From positions 1-51,148 of the forward strand of contig CADAWC010000025.1 of the NCBI GenBank assembly GCA_902791475.1: a DNA stretch of 51,148 nt, given 5' to 3'. The stretch is from Fibrobacter succinogenes. GTDB lineage: Bacteria; Fibrobacterota; Fibrobacteria; Fibrobacterales; Fibrobacteraceae. A model generated the notes under the pieces. That model was given only the letters and a program-made list of their open reading frames with translations. It searched no databases and was not told the origin of the DNA. The translations under genes were made by a program, and so were the position numbers. How positions within the stretch are numbered: position 1 is the stretch's first letter; every line of letters starts with the position of its first letter. Of this stretch, positions 15,598 through 25,315 are shown one piece after another.

Positions 15598-17229
15598 ATG
15601 AAAGTCCTTTTATACGATACAACGCTCCGTGACGGTAACCAAGACCGTAAAATAAGTCTCTCCTTAGCTGATAAAGTCCAGATCGCTCGAATTTTGGACC
15701 ACTTTGGATTTGACTATATTGAAGGCGGTTGGCCGAACCCCAGCAATCCGACCGATGAGGAATTTTTCAAGCTCATCAAGGACGTAAAGCTCAAGCATGC
15801 AAAGATTGCCGCATTTGGCTCTACGCGCCGTCCGGGTATTTTGCCCGAGAACGATCCGCTTTTGCAGGCGCTCATCAAGTCCGAAGCTCCGGTCAAGACG
15901 ATTTTCGGCAAGAGCTGGGATTTGCATGTGACGGACGTTATCCGCACGACTCTCGAAGAAAACCTCGACATGATCGAGTCTTCTGTCGCATACCTCAAGG
16001 AACATTCCGAAGAGGTGATTTACGATGCGGAACATTTTTTTGATGGCTACAAGGCGAATCCGGAATATGCGCTCGAAACGCTCAAGGCGGCCGAACTTGG
16101 CCATGCCGATTGCATCGTGCTTTGCGATACGAACGGCGGAACGATGCCGTGGGAAATCGAATCGATTTTGGAAAAGGTGAAAGCCCGCATTTCTACTCCG
16201 CTTGGCATCCACGGGCATAACGACAGTGGACTTGCCGTGGCAAACTCGATTTACGCTGTGAAGGCGGGCTGTATCATGGTGCAGGGCGTGGTGAATGGCT
16301 ACGGTGAACGCTGCGGTAACGCCAACCTCACGACAATTGCTGCCGATTTGAAGTTCAAGATGGACTGCGATTTTACGGCCGCAAAGAAGCTCTCTCACTT
16401 GCGTCAACTGAGCGGCAACATCGACCAGATTGTGAACTTGCCGAGTGACGTGCATGCTCCGTATGTGGGGGATGCTGCGTTTGCACACAAGGGTGGTGCC
16501 CACATCGATGGCGTAATGAAGGTCAGCCGCAGCTTTGAACATATCGACCCGCATTCCGTGGGTAATGACCGCGTGTTCGTCACGAGTGACCAGGCTGGTG
16601 GTTCTCTCGTTGTCGAAAAGCTCAAGGCCATCAAGCCGGGTATCGACAAGAAGGATCCGGTGGTGGCAAGCCTCCTCAAGGAAATCAAAGAACGCGAAAA
16701 CGCGGGCTGGCATTTTGACAGTGCCGAAGCAAGCTTTAAGCTCTTGGTGTATCGCCACTTGGGAATGGTCAAGGAACCGTTCAAGGTTTTGAATTACCGC
16801 GTCATTGAAGACAAGACTCCGCAGGGTGTATCCGTGTCGCAGGCAACGGTCAAGCTCCAGGTGGGCGACAAGATTAGCCATCAGGTGAGCGAGGGTGATG
16901 GTCCGGTGAACGCTCTTGATGCCGCTCTCCGTAAGGCGCTTTTGCCGTTCTTCCCGTGCATGGAAAGTGTGCGCCTGGACGATTTCAAGGTGCGTGTGCT
17001 CGGTTCCAATGTGGCATCCGATGCTACGGTTCGCGTGTGGACGACGTTTGGCGATGAACACGGCTACTGGAACATGGTCGGTGTTTCAAGCAATATTATT
17101 GAAGCTTGCTGGACCGCCTTTGTCGATGGCCTTACATACAAGATTTTGCTTGAAGATAAAGTTATCCCCAATGCATACAAGCACTTGGATGTAGCCGCCT
17201 CAAGCGAAGGGCTCGCCGAGAACGCTTAG
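15598..17229 (+). CDS. cimA: (R)-citramalate synthase
   Basis: A 543-residue member of the isopropylmalate/citramalate synthase family. It condenses pyruvate and acetyl-CoA to citramalate, the threonine-independent route to 2-oxobutyrate and isoleucine. The TIM barrel opens LLYDTTLRDGNQ (catalytic Arg, metal Asp), contains the metal-binding HGHNDSGLAVANS, and has NGYGERCGNANL. The C-terminal part (about 400-530) is the LeuA regulatory dimer domain. Length and the opening motif suit the CimA subfamily rather than LeuA. The start follows a TATTTT box at 7 nt. hisD follows after 70 bp, so the two may be coexpressed. Confidence 0.93.
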   Translation: MKVLLYDTTLRDGNQDRKISLSLADKVQIARILDHFGFDYIEGGWPNPSNPTDEEFFKLIKDVKLKHAKIAAFGSTRRPGILPENDPLLQALIKSEAPVKTIFGKSWDLHVTDVIRTTLEENLDMIESSVAYLKEHSEEVIYDAEHFFDGYKANPEYALETLKAAELGHADCIVLCDTNGGTMPWEIESILEKVKARISTPLGIHGHNDSGLAVANSIYAVKAGCIMVQGVVNGYGERCGNANLTTIAADLKFKMDCDFTAAKKLSHLRQLSGNIDQIVNLPSDVHAPYVGDAAFAHKGGAHIDGVMKVSRSFEHIDPHSVGNDRVFVTSDQAGGSLVVEKLKAIKPGIDKKDPVVASLLKEIKERENAGWHFDSAEASFKLLVYRHLGMVKEPFKVLNYRVIEDKTPQGVSVSQATVKLQVGDKISHQVSEGDGPVNALDAALRKALLPFFPCMESVRLDDFKVRVLGSNVASDATVRVWTTFGDEHGYWNMVGVSSNIIEACWTAFVDGLTYKILLEDKVIPNAYKHLDVAASSEGLAENA

Positions 17230-17299
17230 TTTGCGTGAAATCTTGTAAGAATGCGCAAAAGTCGGGTTTAAGAGTTTAAAAAATAGAAGGTCTGTTAAA

Positions 17300-18589
17300 A
17301 TGAAAATCGTAAAAGTCACTCCGAAGTCTCAAGAGATTGACAGAATTTGTGGCCGTGAAGTTGCTCCGAGCAAGGAAATTCACGACAAAGTCATGGACAT
17401 TCTCGCCGACATCAAGAACGGCGGTTATGCCAAGGCTGTTGAATACGCCCAGAAGTTCGATGGCCTCAAGGGTAAGAACCTCCGCGTGTCCGAAGCCGAA
17501 ATCAAGAAGTCTGCCGCCAAGTGCCCGCCCGAAATGCAGCGTGCCTTGAAGCAGGCGATTAAGAACGTCCGCGATTTCCACGTGAACCAAAAGGAAGATT
17601 CATGGCTCATGGAAGGGAAGGACGGCGTGGTTCTCGGTCAGCGTATCCGCCCGATGAAGCGCGTGGGCCTCTACGTTCCGGGCGGTGCTGGAATTTATCC
17701 GAGCACGGTGATTATGAATGCGGTTCCGGCAATAGTTGCTGGCGTCAAGGACATTGTCGTCGTGACTCCGATCAAGGGCGAAATCAATCGCGCGGTGGCT
17801 TTTGTGCTTTGCGAACTCGGCATTACCGAGGTCTATCACATCGGTGGCGCTCAGGCTATCGGCATGCTCGCTTACGGTGCCAAGGATGGCAAGGGCAAGG
17901 TTGTCGTGGAACGTGTCGACAAGATTGTGGGCCCGGGTAACGTCTTTGCCGCAGTCGCTAAGAAGGAAGTTTTTGGCATTGTCGATATCGACATGGTGGC
18001 AGGCCCGTCCGAAGTGCTCGTGCTTGCAGACAATACCTGCGATCCGGACTTTGTCGCTGCTGACCTGTTGAGCCAGGCTGAACACGGCTCTGGTTTCGAA
18101 GCCGCTATCTGCATTACGGACAACATTGAAACCGCACAGATGATTAGTGAATGTGTGGACATCCAGGTTGAAAATTCCCCGAAGAAGGAACTTTTGACGA
18201 AGGTACTCGACAACTTCGGCCGTATCCTCGTCGTGAAGGATTGGTTCGACGGTGTGGCGATTGCGAACGCCATTGCTCCGGAACACATGGAAATCATGAC
18301 CGACGAAGCCGAATCCATGGCGGCCCAGATTGAAAATGCGGGTGCCGTGTTTATAGGTCCGTGGTCTTCTGAACCGGTGGGCGACTACTTTGCAGGCCCG
18401 AATCACGTGCTCCCCACGAACGGCACGGGTCGCTTCTTTAGCCCGCTTGGTGTCTATGACTTCCTCAAGCGCATGAGCATCATCAAGTATAGCGAAAAGG
18501 CTATCAAGAAGAATGCGAAGGCAATCGCTGTCGTGGCTAACGAAGAAGGTTTCATCCACCACGCCGCCGCAGTTCTCAAGAGACTGTAA
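17300..18589 (+). CDS. hisD: histidinol dehydrogenase
   Basis: A 429-residue zinc enzyme oxidising L-histidinol to L-histidine, the last steps of histidine synthesis. Family motifs are complete: VGLYVPGG, the NAD-site GGAQAIGMLAYG, VGPGN, IDMVAGPSEVLV, zinc-ligand LLSQAEHG, the catalytic EH in APEHME, and GPNHVLPTNGTGRF. Shine-Dalgarno GAAGG precedes the ATG. It is separated from other his genes, following cimA. Confidence 0.97.
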   Translation: MKIVKVTPKSQEIDRICGREVAPSKEIHDKVMDILADIKNGGYAKAVEYAQKFDGLKGKNLRVSEAEIKKSAAKCPPEMQRALKQAIKNVRDFHVNQKEDSWLMEGKDGVVLGQRIRPMKRVGLYVPGGAGIYPSTVIMNAVPAIVAGVKDIVVVTPIKGEINRAVAFVLCELGITEVYHIGGAQAIGMLAYGAKDGKGKVVVERVDKIVGPGNVFAAVAKKEVFGIVDIDMVAGPSEVLVLADNTCDPDFVAADLLSQAEHGSGFEAAICITDNIETAQMISECVDIQVENSPKKELLTKVLDNFGRILVVKDWFDGVAIANAIAPEHMEIMTDEAESMAAQIENAGAVFIGPWSSEPVGDYFAGPNHVLPTNGTGRFFSPLGVYDFLKRMSIIKYSEKAIKKNAKAIAVVANEEGFIHHAAAVLKRL

Positions 18590-18597
18590 TTGGATTC

Positions 18598-18618
18598 GGT
18601 CCCTGAGCTTGCGAAGGG
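18598..18618. repeat. GGTCCCTGAGC...GAAGGG dispersed repeat (copy 1)
   Basis: A short imperfect palindrome, GGTCCCTGAGCTTGC then GAAGGG, 8 bp after the hisD stop. Further copies at 24494-24515 and 25831-25852. Confidence 0.7.
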
Positions 18619-18640
18619 TTGTCCCCTCGGACTATAGCAT

Positions 18641-18669
18641 TGTCATGCCCCACTTGATGGGGCTTCTCC
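18641..18669. repeat. REP-like hairpin, CTTGA-loop family (copy 2)
   Basis: TGTCAT, stem GCCCCA-CTTGA-TGGGGC, then TTCTCC. Loop and flanks match copy 1; the stem bases differ but remain paired. Confidence 0.75.
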
Positions 18670-18678
18670 TTTACAAAA

Positions 18679-18710
18679 GCAAAAAAGAGCCCTGCTGGGC
18701 TCTTTTTTGC
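18679..18710 (+). terminator. intrinsic terminator (bidirectional shape) after hisD
   Basis: Perfect 14-bp inverted repeat starting GCAAAAAAGAGCCC, 4-nt TGCT loop, with A-rich and T-rich ends, so it can work in both directions. Confidence 0.88.
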
Positions 18711-18796
18711 ATGGATTTAATTTACCGTTAGTCCATCAAACAACGAACATTTGTGTCTTGGTATTTATAAATATGTTCCAATTTCACGGGTTGCTG

Positions 18797-18897
18797 AAAA
18801 TTTGTCCGGAAACAAATTTTGACGCTTACAGCGTCCGTGGCTGCGGCTCCCAAATGGGTCCACAAGCGGCCCCGCTTGTTCGCCTTGCACACTTTTG
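18797..18897. repeat. three-hairpin element, copy A
   Basis: In order: hairpin 1, AAAATTTGT / ACAAATTTT (9 bp, CCGGAA loop, 18797-18820). Hairpin 2, GACGCT-TAC-AGCGTC (18821-18835). Fixed block GTGGCTGCGGCTC (18837-18849). Hairpin 3, ACAAGCG-GCCC-CGCTTGT (18862-18879). Fixed block TCGCCTTGCACACTTTTG (18880-18897). Copy B at 50647-50743 has the same order with different, still paired, stems. A TATATT -10 box follows directly. Confidence 0.8.
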
Positions 18898-18904
18898 TTA
18901 TATT
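18876..18904 (+). promoter_or_regulatory. promoter, leaderless type
   Basis: -35 TTGTTC (18876-18881), 17-bp spacer, -10 TATATT (18899-18904), 6 nt to the ATG at 18911. The -35 overlaps the third hairpin of the upstream element. Confidence 0.7.
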
Positions 18905-18910
18905 AACAGT

Positions 18911-20494
18911 ATGGCGTTAAAGAGATTTCCTATCGGTGTGCAGGATTTCGCGAGAATTCGCGAAGACGGCATGTATTATGTAGACAAGACAGACCTTGTC
19001 TATAAGTTGACCCATACGGACCTGTATTATTTTCTGTCCCGACCGCGCCGTTTCGGAAAATCGCTGCTGGTGAGCACGCTCCAGTATTATTTCGAGGGAC
19101 GCAAGGACTTATTTGCGGGCCTCGCGATGGAGAAACTCGAGACCGAGTGGAAAAAATACCCGGTCATCCGGCTTGACATGAGCATTGTAAAATACTCGGA
19201 CAAAGATTCCCTCGCAAATTCGTTGAACAAAATTTTAGAGCCTCAAGAAAAAAGATTCGCGGTTACACCTGAACCGGACAACCATACTTGGGGCGTCCGT
19301 ATGTCACGAATAATTGAAGCAGCTCATGAGCAGACTGGTTGCCAGGTGGTTGTACTGGTCGATGAATACGATGCCCCGATGCTTGATACCTTCGGTATGG
19401 AATCTTTTGAGGATATTCGAGTCCAGGTTCGCAGCCTCTACAGTCCATTGAAGGCTTTGGGCGGCATCCTCCGCTTCGTGTTCCTCACGGGCATCAGCAA
19501 GTTCAGCCAGCTCAGCATCTTCAGCGAACTCAACAACTTGAAGGTCATCACGATGAACGATGACTATGCGGCCATCTGCGGAATTACGAAGGAAGAAGTA
19601 CTGACGCAGATGCAGCCTGAGATTCAGGCGCTTGCGGACAAGAACGGGCTGACTTATGACGAGGCCTGCGATGCGCTAAAGCGCCAGTACGATGGCTACC
19701 ACTTCAGCAAGAACTCGCCGGATGTATTCAATCCGTTCAGCCTGATAAACGCGTTGAGCGACAAGGAACTGGCAAATTACTGGTTCGCGACCGGCACGCC
19801 GACGATTCTGACCAGGCTCATGCGCAAGTACAAGGTGGACCCGACGCCTTTCGATACCGGGTTTGAGGCGACTCTTGATATGTTCGACGCCCCGACGGAG
19901 ACTGCCAAGAACCCTATCCCGATGCTTTACCAGAGCGGTTATCTGACGATAAAGGGTTTTGACGGATTCGCCTACACGATTGGGTTCCCGAACGAGGAAG
20001 TGCGTCTTGGCTTTTTGAAGGCGCTGATGCCTTATTACGCGATGGATGACGTCGTTGACAACGACATGTTCATGCTCCGCTTCACGAAGGCTTTACGAGA
20101 AGGAAAGCTTGATGACGCCATGAATTTTATTCGCGCGTTCATGAGCGGCATCCCGTACAATGCGAAACGCAAGGACGAAAACCACTACAAGACGGTGCTG
20201 TTCCTGATTTTCAAGCTTTGTACGCCATACGTCGTGCGTACTGAGGAATGCAGTGCCGCAGGCCGTGCCGATGCCGTCGTGGAAACTGCCGACGCTGTTT
20301 ACGTTTTCGAGTTTAAACTGGACTCTTCCGCGACTGTGGATGATGCGTTAAAACAAATCGACGACAAGGGCTACTTGATTCCATATTCTGTCACGATGGC
20401 CAAGGACGGCTCACCGAAAAAGTTGTTCAAGATTGGTGTGACGTTTGACTTGGAAAAGCGCACCATTGGCGAATGGAAGGTTGTGGAGGCATAG
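18911..20494 (+). CDS. AAA-ATPase-like protein with PD-(D/E)XK nuclease domain (second)
   Basis: A 527-residue protein of the same family as the one at 285 but from a different subgroup (few positions shared outside motifs). It begins in the canonical way, FPIGVQDFARIREDGMYYVDKT. Walker A variant SRPRRFGKS (43-51), Walker B VDEYD (150-154), FLTGISKFSQLSIFSELNN, DGYHFS, and an intact PD-(D/E)XK core with GRADAVV (D454) and FEFK (E467, K469). Function is not established. The ATG at 18911 is fixed by the family start and by the promoter; the frame is open upstream to about 18707 but that part lies in repeats. It interrupts the hisD-purL region. Confidence 0.88.
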   Translation: MALKRFPIGVQDFARIREDGMYYVDKTDLVYKLTHTDLYYFLSRPRRFGKSLLVSTLQYYFEGRKDLFAGLAMEKLETEWKKYPVIRLDMSIVKYSDKDSLANSLNKILEPQEKRFAVTPEPDNHTWGVRMSRIIEAAHEQTGCQVVVLVDEYDAPMLDTFGMESFEDIRVQVRSLYSPLKALGGILRFVFLTGISKFSQLSIFSELNNLKVITMNDDYAAICGITKEEVLTQMQPEIQALADKNGLTYDEACDALKRQYDGYHFSKNSPDVFNPFSLINALSDKELANYWFATGTPTILTRLMRKYKVDPTPFDTGFEATLDMFDAPTETAKNPIPMLYQSGYLTIKGFDGFAYTIGFPNEEVRLGFLKALMPYYAMDDVVDNDMFMLRFTKALREGKLDDAMNFIRAFMSGIPYNAKRKDENHYKTVLFLIFKLCTPYVVRTEECSAAGRADAVVETADAVYVFEFKLDSSATVDDALKQIDDKGYLIPYSVTMAKDGSPKKLFKIGVTFDLEKRTIGEWKVVEA

Positions 20495-20539
20495 CTCTCT
20501 GATTTATGATTGGAGTGGTAGCGAAGTCCATTGCATACT

Positions 20540-20574
20540 CTCTCGTCTCTACTCTTTAATCTCTCCTCTAAATT
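20540..20574. repeat. pyrimidine heptad array at the purL promoter (H7)
   Basis: Five consecutive 7-mers of the form CTNNNNT: CTCTCGT, CTCTACT, CTTTAAT, CTCTCCT, CTAAATT. They end 2 bp before the TATATT box at 20577. Confidence 0.7.
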
Positions 20575-20576
20575 GC

Positions 20577-20582
20577 TATATT
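20577..20582 (+). promoter_or_regulatory. -10 box of purL
   Basis: TATATT followed by TGCGG. It predicts a leader of about 28 nt holding the Shine-Dalgarno AGAGGT before the ATG at 20618. Confidence 0.55.
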
Positions 20583-20617
20583 TGCGGCGTAAAATATTTA
20601 GGCTAAAAGAGGTCAAA

Positions 20618-23600
20618 ATGCTCATTCTTCGTGGTACTCCGGCTCTGTCGGATTTCCGTCTGCAAAAGCTTTCATCTGATTTTAAGGCCGCTGGGATTCC
20701 GGTTGCATCTGTGTATGCCGAATTCCTCCATGTGGTGGATCTGTCCGCCGACCTGACCGCTTCCGAAAAGGAAACGCTCGAAAAGGTCCTTCATTACGGC
20801 CCGATGCGCGAAGTCAAGGCGCTCGAAGGTGAACTCTTTGTGGTCTGCCCGCGTCCGGGTACGATTAGCCCGTGGAGCTCGAAGGCTACCGATATCGCTC
20901 ACATTTGCGGCCTCCCGGCGATCAAGCGCATTGAACGCGCTATTGCCTACTATGTAAAGTTTGAAGGTGCCGCTCCGGTTGGTGCTCGCGAAAAGATTTC
21001 TGCCAAGATTCACGACCGCATGACGCAGGCCGTGTTTGCCGACACTGCCTCGCTTGAAGTCCTCTTCAGCAAGGAAGAACCACGTCCGCTTAATGTGATT
21101 CCGGTTCTTACCGAAGGCCGCAACGCTCTCGTGAAGGCTGACAAGGAAATGGGCCTTGCCCTCTCCGCCGACGAAATCGATTACTTGGTCAAGAACTTTA
21201 CCGAACTCAAGCGCAACCCGACCGACGTTGAACTTTACATGTTCGCTCAGGCCAACTCGGAACACTGCCGCCACAAGGTGTTCGGTGCCGAATGGACCAT
21301 CGACGGCGTGAAGCAGGACAAGTCCTTGTTCCAGATGATCAAGAATACTTACCAGCTCCACAATTCCAACATCTTCAGCGCTTACAAGGATAACGCCGCT
21401 GTGATGAAGGGTGCAACGGCTGGCCGCTTCTACGCTGACCCGCGCAACAACAAGTACGACTTCCACAACGAAGAAGTCGACATCCTCATGAAGGTCGAAA
21501 CCCACAACCATCCGACGGCTATTTCTCCGTTCCCGGGGGCCGCTACGGGTAGTGGTGGTGAAATCCGTGACGAAGGTGCAACGGGTAAGGGTTCCAAGCC
21601 GAAGGCTGGCCTTACGGGCTTCAGCGTTTCGAACCTCAAGCTTCCAGGTGCAGTTCAGCCGTGGGAAAAAGACTTTGGTAGCCCGTCCCGCATTGCATCC
21701 GCTCTCGACATTATGATTGACGGCCCGCTCGGTGGTGCCGCATTCAACAACGAATATGGTCGTCCGAACATCCTCGGTTACTTCCGTACGTTCGAACAGG
21801 AAGTTTCTTCTGAAAAGGGTACCGAAGTTCGTGGTTACCACAAGCCGATTATGCTTGCTGGCGGTCTCGGTAACATCAAGCACCAGCACATTGAAAAGGG
21901 CCACATCGACCCGGGTGACCACCTGATTGTGCTCGGCGGTCCGGCCATGTTGATTGGTCTCGGTGGCGGTGCTGCAAGTTCCGTGGCTAACGGTGCCGGT
22001 AATGAATCTCTCGACTTTGCTTCTGTGCAGCGTGAAAACCCCGAAATGGAACGCCGCTGCCAGGAAGTCATCGACCGCTGCTGGGCGATGAACGAAGAAA
22101 ACCCGATTACGTTTATTCACGACGTGGGTGCAGGTGGACTTTCGAACGCCTTCCCGGAACTCGTGAACGATGGCGGTCTCGGCGGTAAGTTTGAACTCCG
22201 CAATGTGCCGAACGATGAGCCGGGTATGAGCCCGTTCGAAATCTGGAGTAACGAATCCCAGGAACGTTATGTTATCGCTATTGCGGGTGACAAACTCGAT
22301 GTGTTCGACGCCATCTGTAAGCGTGAACGCTGCCCGTACGCCGTGGTGGGCGAGGCTATCCCTGAAAAGCACTTGACCCTTACGGACAAGTACTTCGGTA
22401 CGACTCCGATTGACATGCCGCTCGGCGTGCTTCTCGGCAAGCCGCCGCGCATGATCCGTAACGAAAAGAGCCAGAAGCGTCCGCTCTCCTCTCAGGTGGT
22501 GCCGGCTGGCGTGACGGTGAAGGATCTTGCACATCGCGTGCTTGCTAACCCGACCGTCGCCGACAAGACGTTCCTTATTTCTATCGGTGACCGTTCTGTG
22601 ACGGGTATGATTTGCCGTGACCAGATGGTTGGCCCGTGGCAGGTGCCGGTCGCCGACTGCGCCGTGACTAGTGCAACGCTCGATACATACGAAGGTGAAG
22701 TCATGAGCATGGGCGAACGCGCTCCGGTTGCCTTGATTTCTCCGGCCGCTGCCGCCCGTATGACGGTGGCTGAATCCCTCACGAACATGGCTGCCGCTTG
22801 CGTCCCGGATATGGGTCGCGTAAACTTGTCCGCAAACTGGATGGCTACGCCGAACTACGAAGGCGATGGCGCTGACCTTTACGAAGCCGTGAAGTCTATC
22901 GGTATGGAACTCTGCCCGGAACTTGGCATTACGATTCCGGTCGGTAAGGACTCCATGAGCATGAGCACCGTGTGGCAGGATGAAAAGGGTAGCCACCGCG
23001 TGACCGCTCCGATTTCTCTTGTTATTAGTGCCTTTGCTCCGTGCGCTGACGTTCGCAAGACGCTCACGCCGCAGCTCTTGCAGAAGAAGGACACGACGCT
23101 TGTGCTCGTGGACCTCGCTCGTGGCAAGAACCGCATGGGCGCATCCATTGCCGCTCAGGTTTACAACCTCCTCGGCGACAAGGCTCCGGATGTTGATTCC
23201 GCTAAGGAACTCCGCGCCTTCTTCGAAACGATTCAGAAGCTCAACGCTGATGGCAAGATTATGGCTTACCACGACAAGAGCGATGGCGGCCTCTTCACGA
23301 CGGTTGTCGAAATGGCTTTTGCCGGCCACGTGGGCGTGACGGTGAAGGCCGATGCCCTCAAGGGTAACCTCATCGACGCTCTCTTCAACGAAGAACTCGG
23401 CGCCGTTCTCCAGGTCGCAAATGCAGATCTCGCTGCTGTGAAGGCCGCATTTGAAGCTGTCGGTCTCGGCGATACCGTTTCTGAAATCGGTAAGCTCAAC
23501 GATACTTACAACATTGTGATTGGCGACTACGCCGAAGGCCTCTCTGACCTCCGCGCCATCTGGAGCGATACGACTCGCCGCATTGCCGCTCTCCGTGACA

Positions 23601-24493
23601 ATCCGGAATGTGCCGAAAGCGAATACAAACTCAAGCTCGAACAGGATGATCCGGGGATCACGCCGAAGGTCACCTTCGATCTCGCTGCAAGTGCCAAGGT
23701 CATCAAGGATTTCGCAAGCCGCCCGAAGATGGCAATACTTCGTGAACAGGGCGTGAACGGCGAACTCGAAATGGCTGCAGCATTTGCAAAGGCTGGCTTT
23801 GAATCCATCGACGTTCACATGACGGACATCCTCTCCGGTCGCGTAAGCCTCAAGGACTTCAACGGTCTCGTTGCTTGCGGTGGCTTTAGCTACGGTGACG
23901 TTCTCGGTGCAGGCGAAGGCTGGGCCAAGAGCATCTTGTTCAACCCGAAGGCTCGCGCTGAATTTGAAGCTTACTTCAACCGCAAGGATACCTTCACGCT
24001 CGGCGTTTGCAACGGCTGCCAGATGGTCTCGAACCTCAAGGATTTGATTCCGGGCGCTAAGCACTGGCCGCGCTTTGTGCAGAACATCTCCGAACGCTTC
24101 GAAGCACGCTTCTGCTCTTTGAATGTTGAAGATACGCCGGCTGTGCTCCTCAAGGGCATGGCAGGTTCTGTCCTCCCGATCGCTGTTGCTCACGGTGAAG
24201 GCCGTGCTGAATTCGCTAGCCGCGAAGCCGCCGAAGCCTGCCTCAAGACCGGTCTCGTGGCTCTCCGCTATGTCGACGGCAAGCATGAATACACCGAACG
24301 CTACCCGCTCAACCCGAACGGTTCTCCGTTTGGCATCAACGGTCTTTGCTCCGAAGATGGCCGCGCCCTCGTGATGATGCCGCACCCGGAACGCGTATTC
24401 CGCACCTGCCAATACTCTTGGCACCCGGCAGAATGGGGTGAAGATGGCCCGTGGATGCAGCTGTTCCGCAACGGCCGAATTTTCGTCGGGTAA
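20618..24493 (+). CDS. purL: phosphoribosylformylglycinamidine synthase, single-chain
   Basis: A 1291-residue enzyme converting FGAR, glutamine and ATP to FGAM in purine synthesis. This is the long, single-chain form with all parts in one protein: N-terminal PurS-like domain, two AIRS/PurM-like halves ([12 protein letters not shown] and [22 protein letters not shown] in the first), and a C-terminal glutaminase with nucleophile Cys in GVCNGCQM and the PHPERVFR tail. The ATG at 20618 follows AGAGGT; the frame is open further upstream but contains the promoter. Codon use is strongly biased towards C-ending codons, suggesting high expression. A dispersed repeat starts right after the stop. Confidence 0.97.
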   Translation: MLILRGTPALSDFRLQKLSSDFKAAGIPVASVYAEFLHVVDLSADLTASEKETLEKVLHYGPMREVKALEGELFVVCPRPGTISPWSSKATDIAHICGLPAIKRIERAIAYYVKFEGAAPVGAREKISAKIHDRMTQAVFADTASLEVLFSKEEPRPLNVIPVLTEGRNALVKADKEMGLALSADEIDYLVKNFTELKRNPTDVELYMFAQANSEHCRHKVFGAEWTIDGVKQDKSLFQMIKNTYQLHNSNIFSAYKDNAAVMKGATAGRFYADPRNNKYDFHNEEVDILMKVETHNHPTAISPFPGAATGSGGEIRDEGATGKGSKPKAGLTGFSVSNLKLPGAVQPWEKDFGSPSRIASALDIMIDGPLGGAAFNNEYGRPNILGYFRTFEQEVSSEKGTEVRGYHKPIMLAGGLGNIKHQHIEKGHIDPGDHLIVLGGPAMLIGLGGGAASSVANGAGNESLDFASVQRENPEMERRCQEVIDRCWAMNEENPITFIHDVGAGGLSNAFPELVNDGGLGGKFELRNVPNDEPGMSPFEIWSNESQERYVIAIAGDKLDVFDAICKRERCPYAVVGEAIPEKHLTLTDKYFGTTPIDMPLGVLLGKPPRMIRNEKSQKRPLSSQVVPAGVTVKDLAHRVLANPTVADKTFLISIGDRSVTGMICRDQMVGPWQVPVADCAVTSATLDTYEGEVMSMGERAPVALISPAAAARMTVAESLTNMAAACVPDMGRVNLSANWMATPNYEGDGADLYEAVKSIGMELCPELGITIPVGKDSMSMSTVWQDEKGSHRVTAPISLVISAFAPCADVRKTLTPQLLQKKDTTLVLVDLARGKNRMGASIAAQVYNLLGDKAPDVDSAKELRAFFETIQKLNADGKIMAYHDKSDGGLFTTVVEMAFAGHVGVTVKADALKGNLIDALFNEELGAVLQVANADLAAVKAAFEAVGLGDTVSEIGKLNDTYNIVIGDYAEGLSDLRAIWSDTTRRIAALRDNPECAESEYKLKLEQDDPGITPKVTFDLAASAKVIKDFASRPKMAILREQGVNGELEMAAAFAKAGFESIDVHMTDILSGRVSLKDFNGLVACGGFSYGDVLGAGEGWAKSILFNPKARAEFEAYFNRKDTFTLGVCNGCQMVSNLKDLIPGAKHWPRFVQNISERFEARFCSLNVEDTPAVLLKGMAGSVLPIAVAHGEGRAEFASREAAEACLKTGLVALRYVDGKHEYTERYPLNPNGSPFGINGLCSEDGRALVMMPHPERVFRTCQYSWHPAEWGEDGPWMQLFRNGRIFVG

Positions 24494-24600
24494 GGTCCCT
24501 GAGCCTGCCGAAGGGCCTGCTGAGTGTCATCCTGAGCGAAGCCCTGTCATTCTGGAGCCGAAGGCGATAGAATCTGGCGTAGTCGAAGGATCTCGTGCAT
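24494..24600. repeat. composite of two dispersed repeats
   Basis: GGTCCCTGAGC...GAAGGG (24494-24515) starts at the base after the purL stop. It is followed by a TGTCATCCTGAGCGAAG unit and an inverted-type TGTCATTCTGGAGCCGAAGG unit ending in GATAGAATC. Related half-units lie at 28799-28832 and 47139-47220. Non-coding, repetitive-palindrome type. Confidence 0.65.
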
Positions 24601-24602
24601 AT

Positions 24603-24640
24603 AAATCCGCTTCTTGCTTTACCGCAGGGGCGGATTTTTT
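24603..24640 (+). terminator. intrinsic terminator of purL
   Basis: AAATCCGC pairs with GCGGATTT across a partly paired loop, followed by six T. Confidence 0.75.
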
Positions 24641-24706
24641 GTAAATCCCTATCTCTAGCCGATTGGTGTAGATTTTTGTATTTTCTAGGCGAAAAAAGCG
24701 AAAAAA

Positions 24707-25315
24707 ATGAAAAAGCTCGTAATTTACATCCATGGAAAAGGCGGCAACGCTGACGAGGCCAATCATTACAAGCCCCTTTTCCCAGATTTTGATATCATCG
24801 GTTTTGATTACAAGGCGGAAACCCCGTGGGATGCCAAGCAGGAATTCTCGGCTTATTTTGATTCGGTTGCGGCCAATTACGACGAAGTTGTGCTTATTGC
24901 GAATAGCATTGGTGCGTTCTTCTCGATGAACGCATTGGGCGAAAAACGCATCAAGCAGGCGCTCTTCATTTCGCCGATGGTGAACTTGGAAAAGCTCATT
25001 TGCAACATGATGGTGTGGGCAAATGTCTCCGAAGATGAACTCCGCGAAAAAGGTGAAATCGCGACGAACTTTGGCGAGACGCTTTCATGGAAATACCTTT
25101 GCTACGTGCGAGAAAATCCCATCAAATGGAATATCCCGACGCATATTTTGTACGGCTCCAATGACAATTTGACTGACCTCGAAACGATGCGAGATTTTGC
25201 TCAAAAAGTGGGTGCAACGCTTACGATTATGCAAGGTGGCGAACATTGGTTCCATACTGACGAACAGATGGATTTTTTAGACAGGTGGATTGAAAAATGT
25301 CAGAACAAACATTAA
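24707..25315 (+). CDS. alpha/beta hydrolase
   Basis: A 202-residue single-domain hydrolase without signal peptide, hence cytoplasmic. It opens with the oxyanion-strand KLVIYIHGKGG, has the nucleophile in an atypical elbow ANSIG (Ser67), an acid in GSNDNLTD and the catalytic His in GEHWFH. The substrate is unknown; the family includes esterases and small serine hydrolases (RBBP9/YdeN-like). Its last 19 bp overlap the next gene, so the two are probably translated together. Confidence 0.82.
   Translation: MKKLVIYIHGKGGNADEANHYKPLFPDFDIIGFDYKAETPWDAKQEFSAYFDSVAANYDEVVLIANSIGAFFSMNALGEKRIKQALFISPMVNLEKLICNMMVWANVSEDELREKGEIATNFGETLSWKYLCYVRENPIKWNIPTHILYGSNDNLTDLETMRDFAQKVGATLTIMQGGEHWFHTDEQMDFLDRWIEKCQNKH

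Noticed and set aside
18707..18910. N-terminal extension of the second ATPase gene
   Set aside because: Open by chance through a terminator and the three-hairpin element; the family start and promoter fix 18911.
20672..24424. A 1250-codon open frame on the minus strand opposite purL
   Set aside because: Shadow of purL caused by its strongly biased third positions; no family resemblance, while purL itself is complete.
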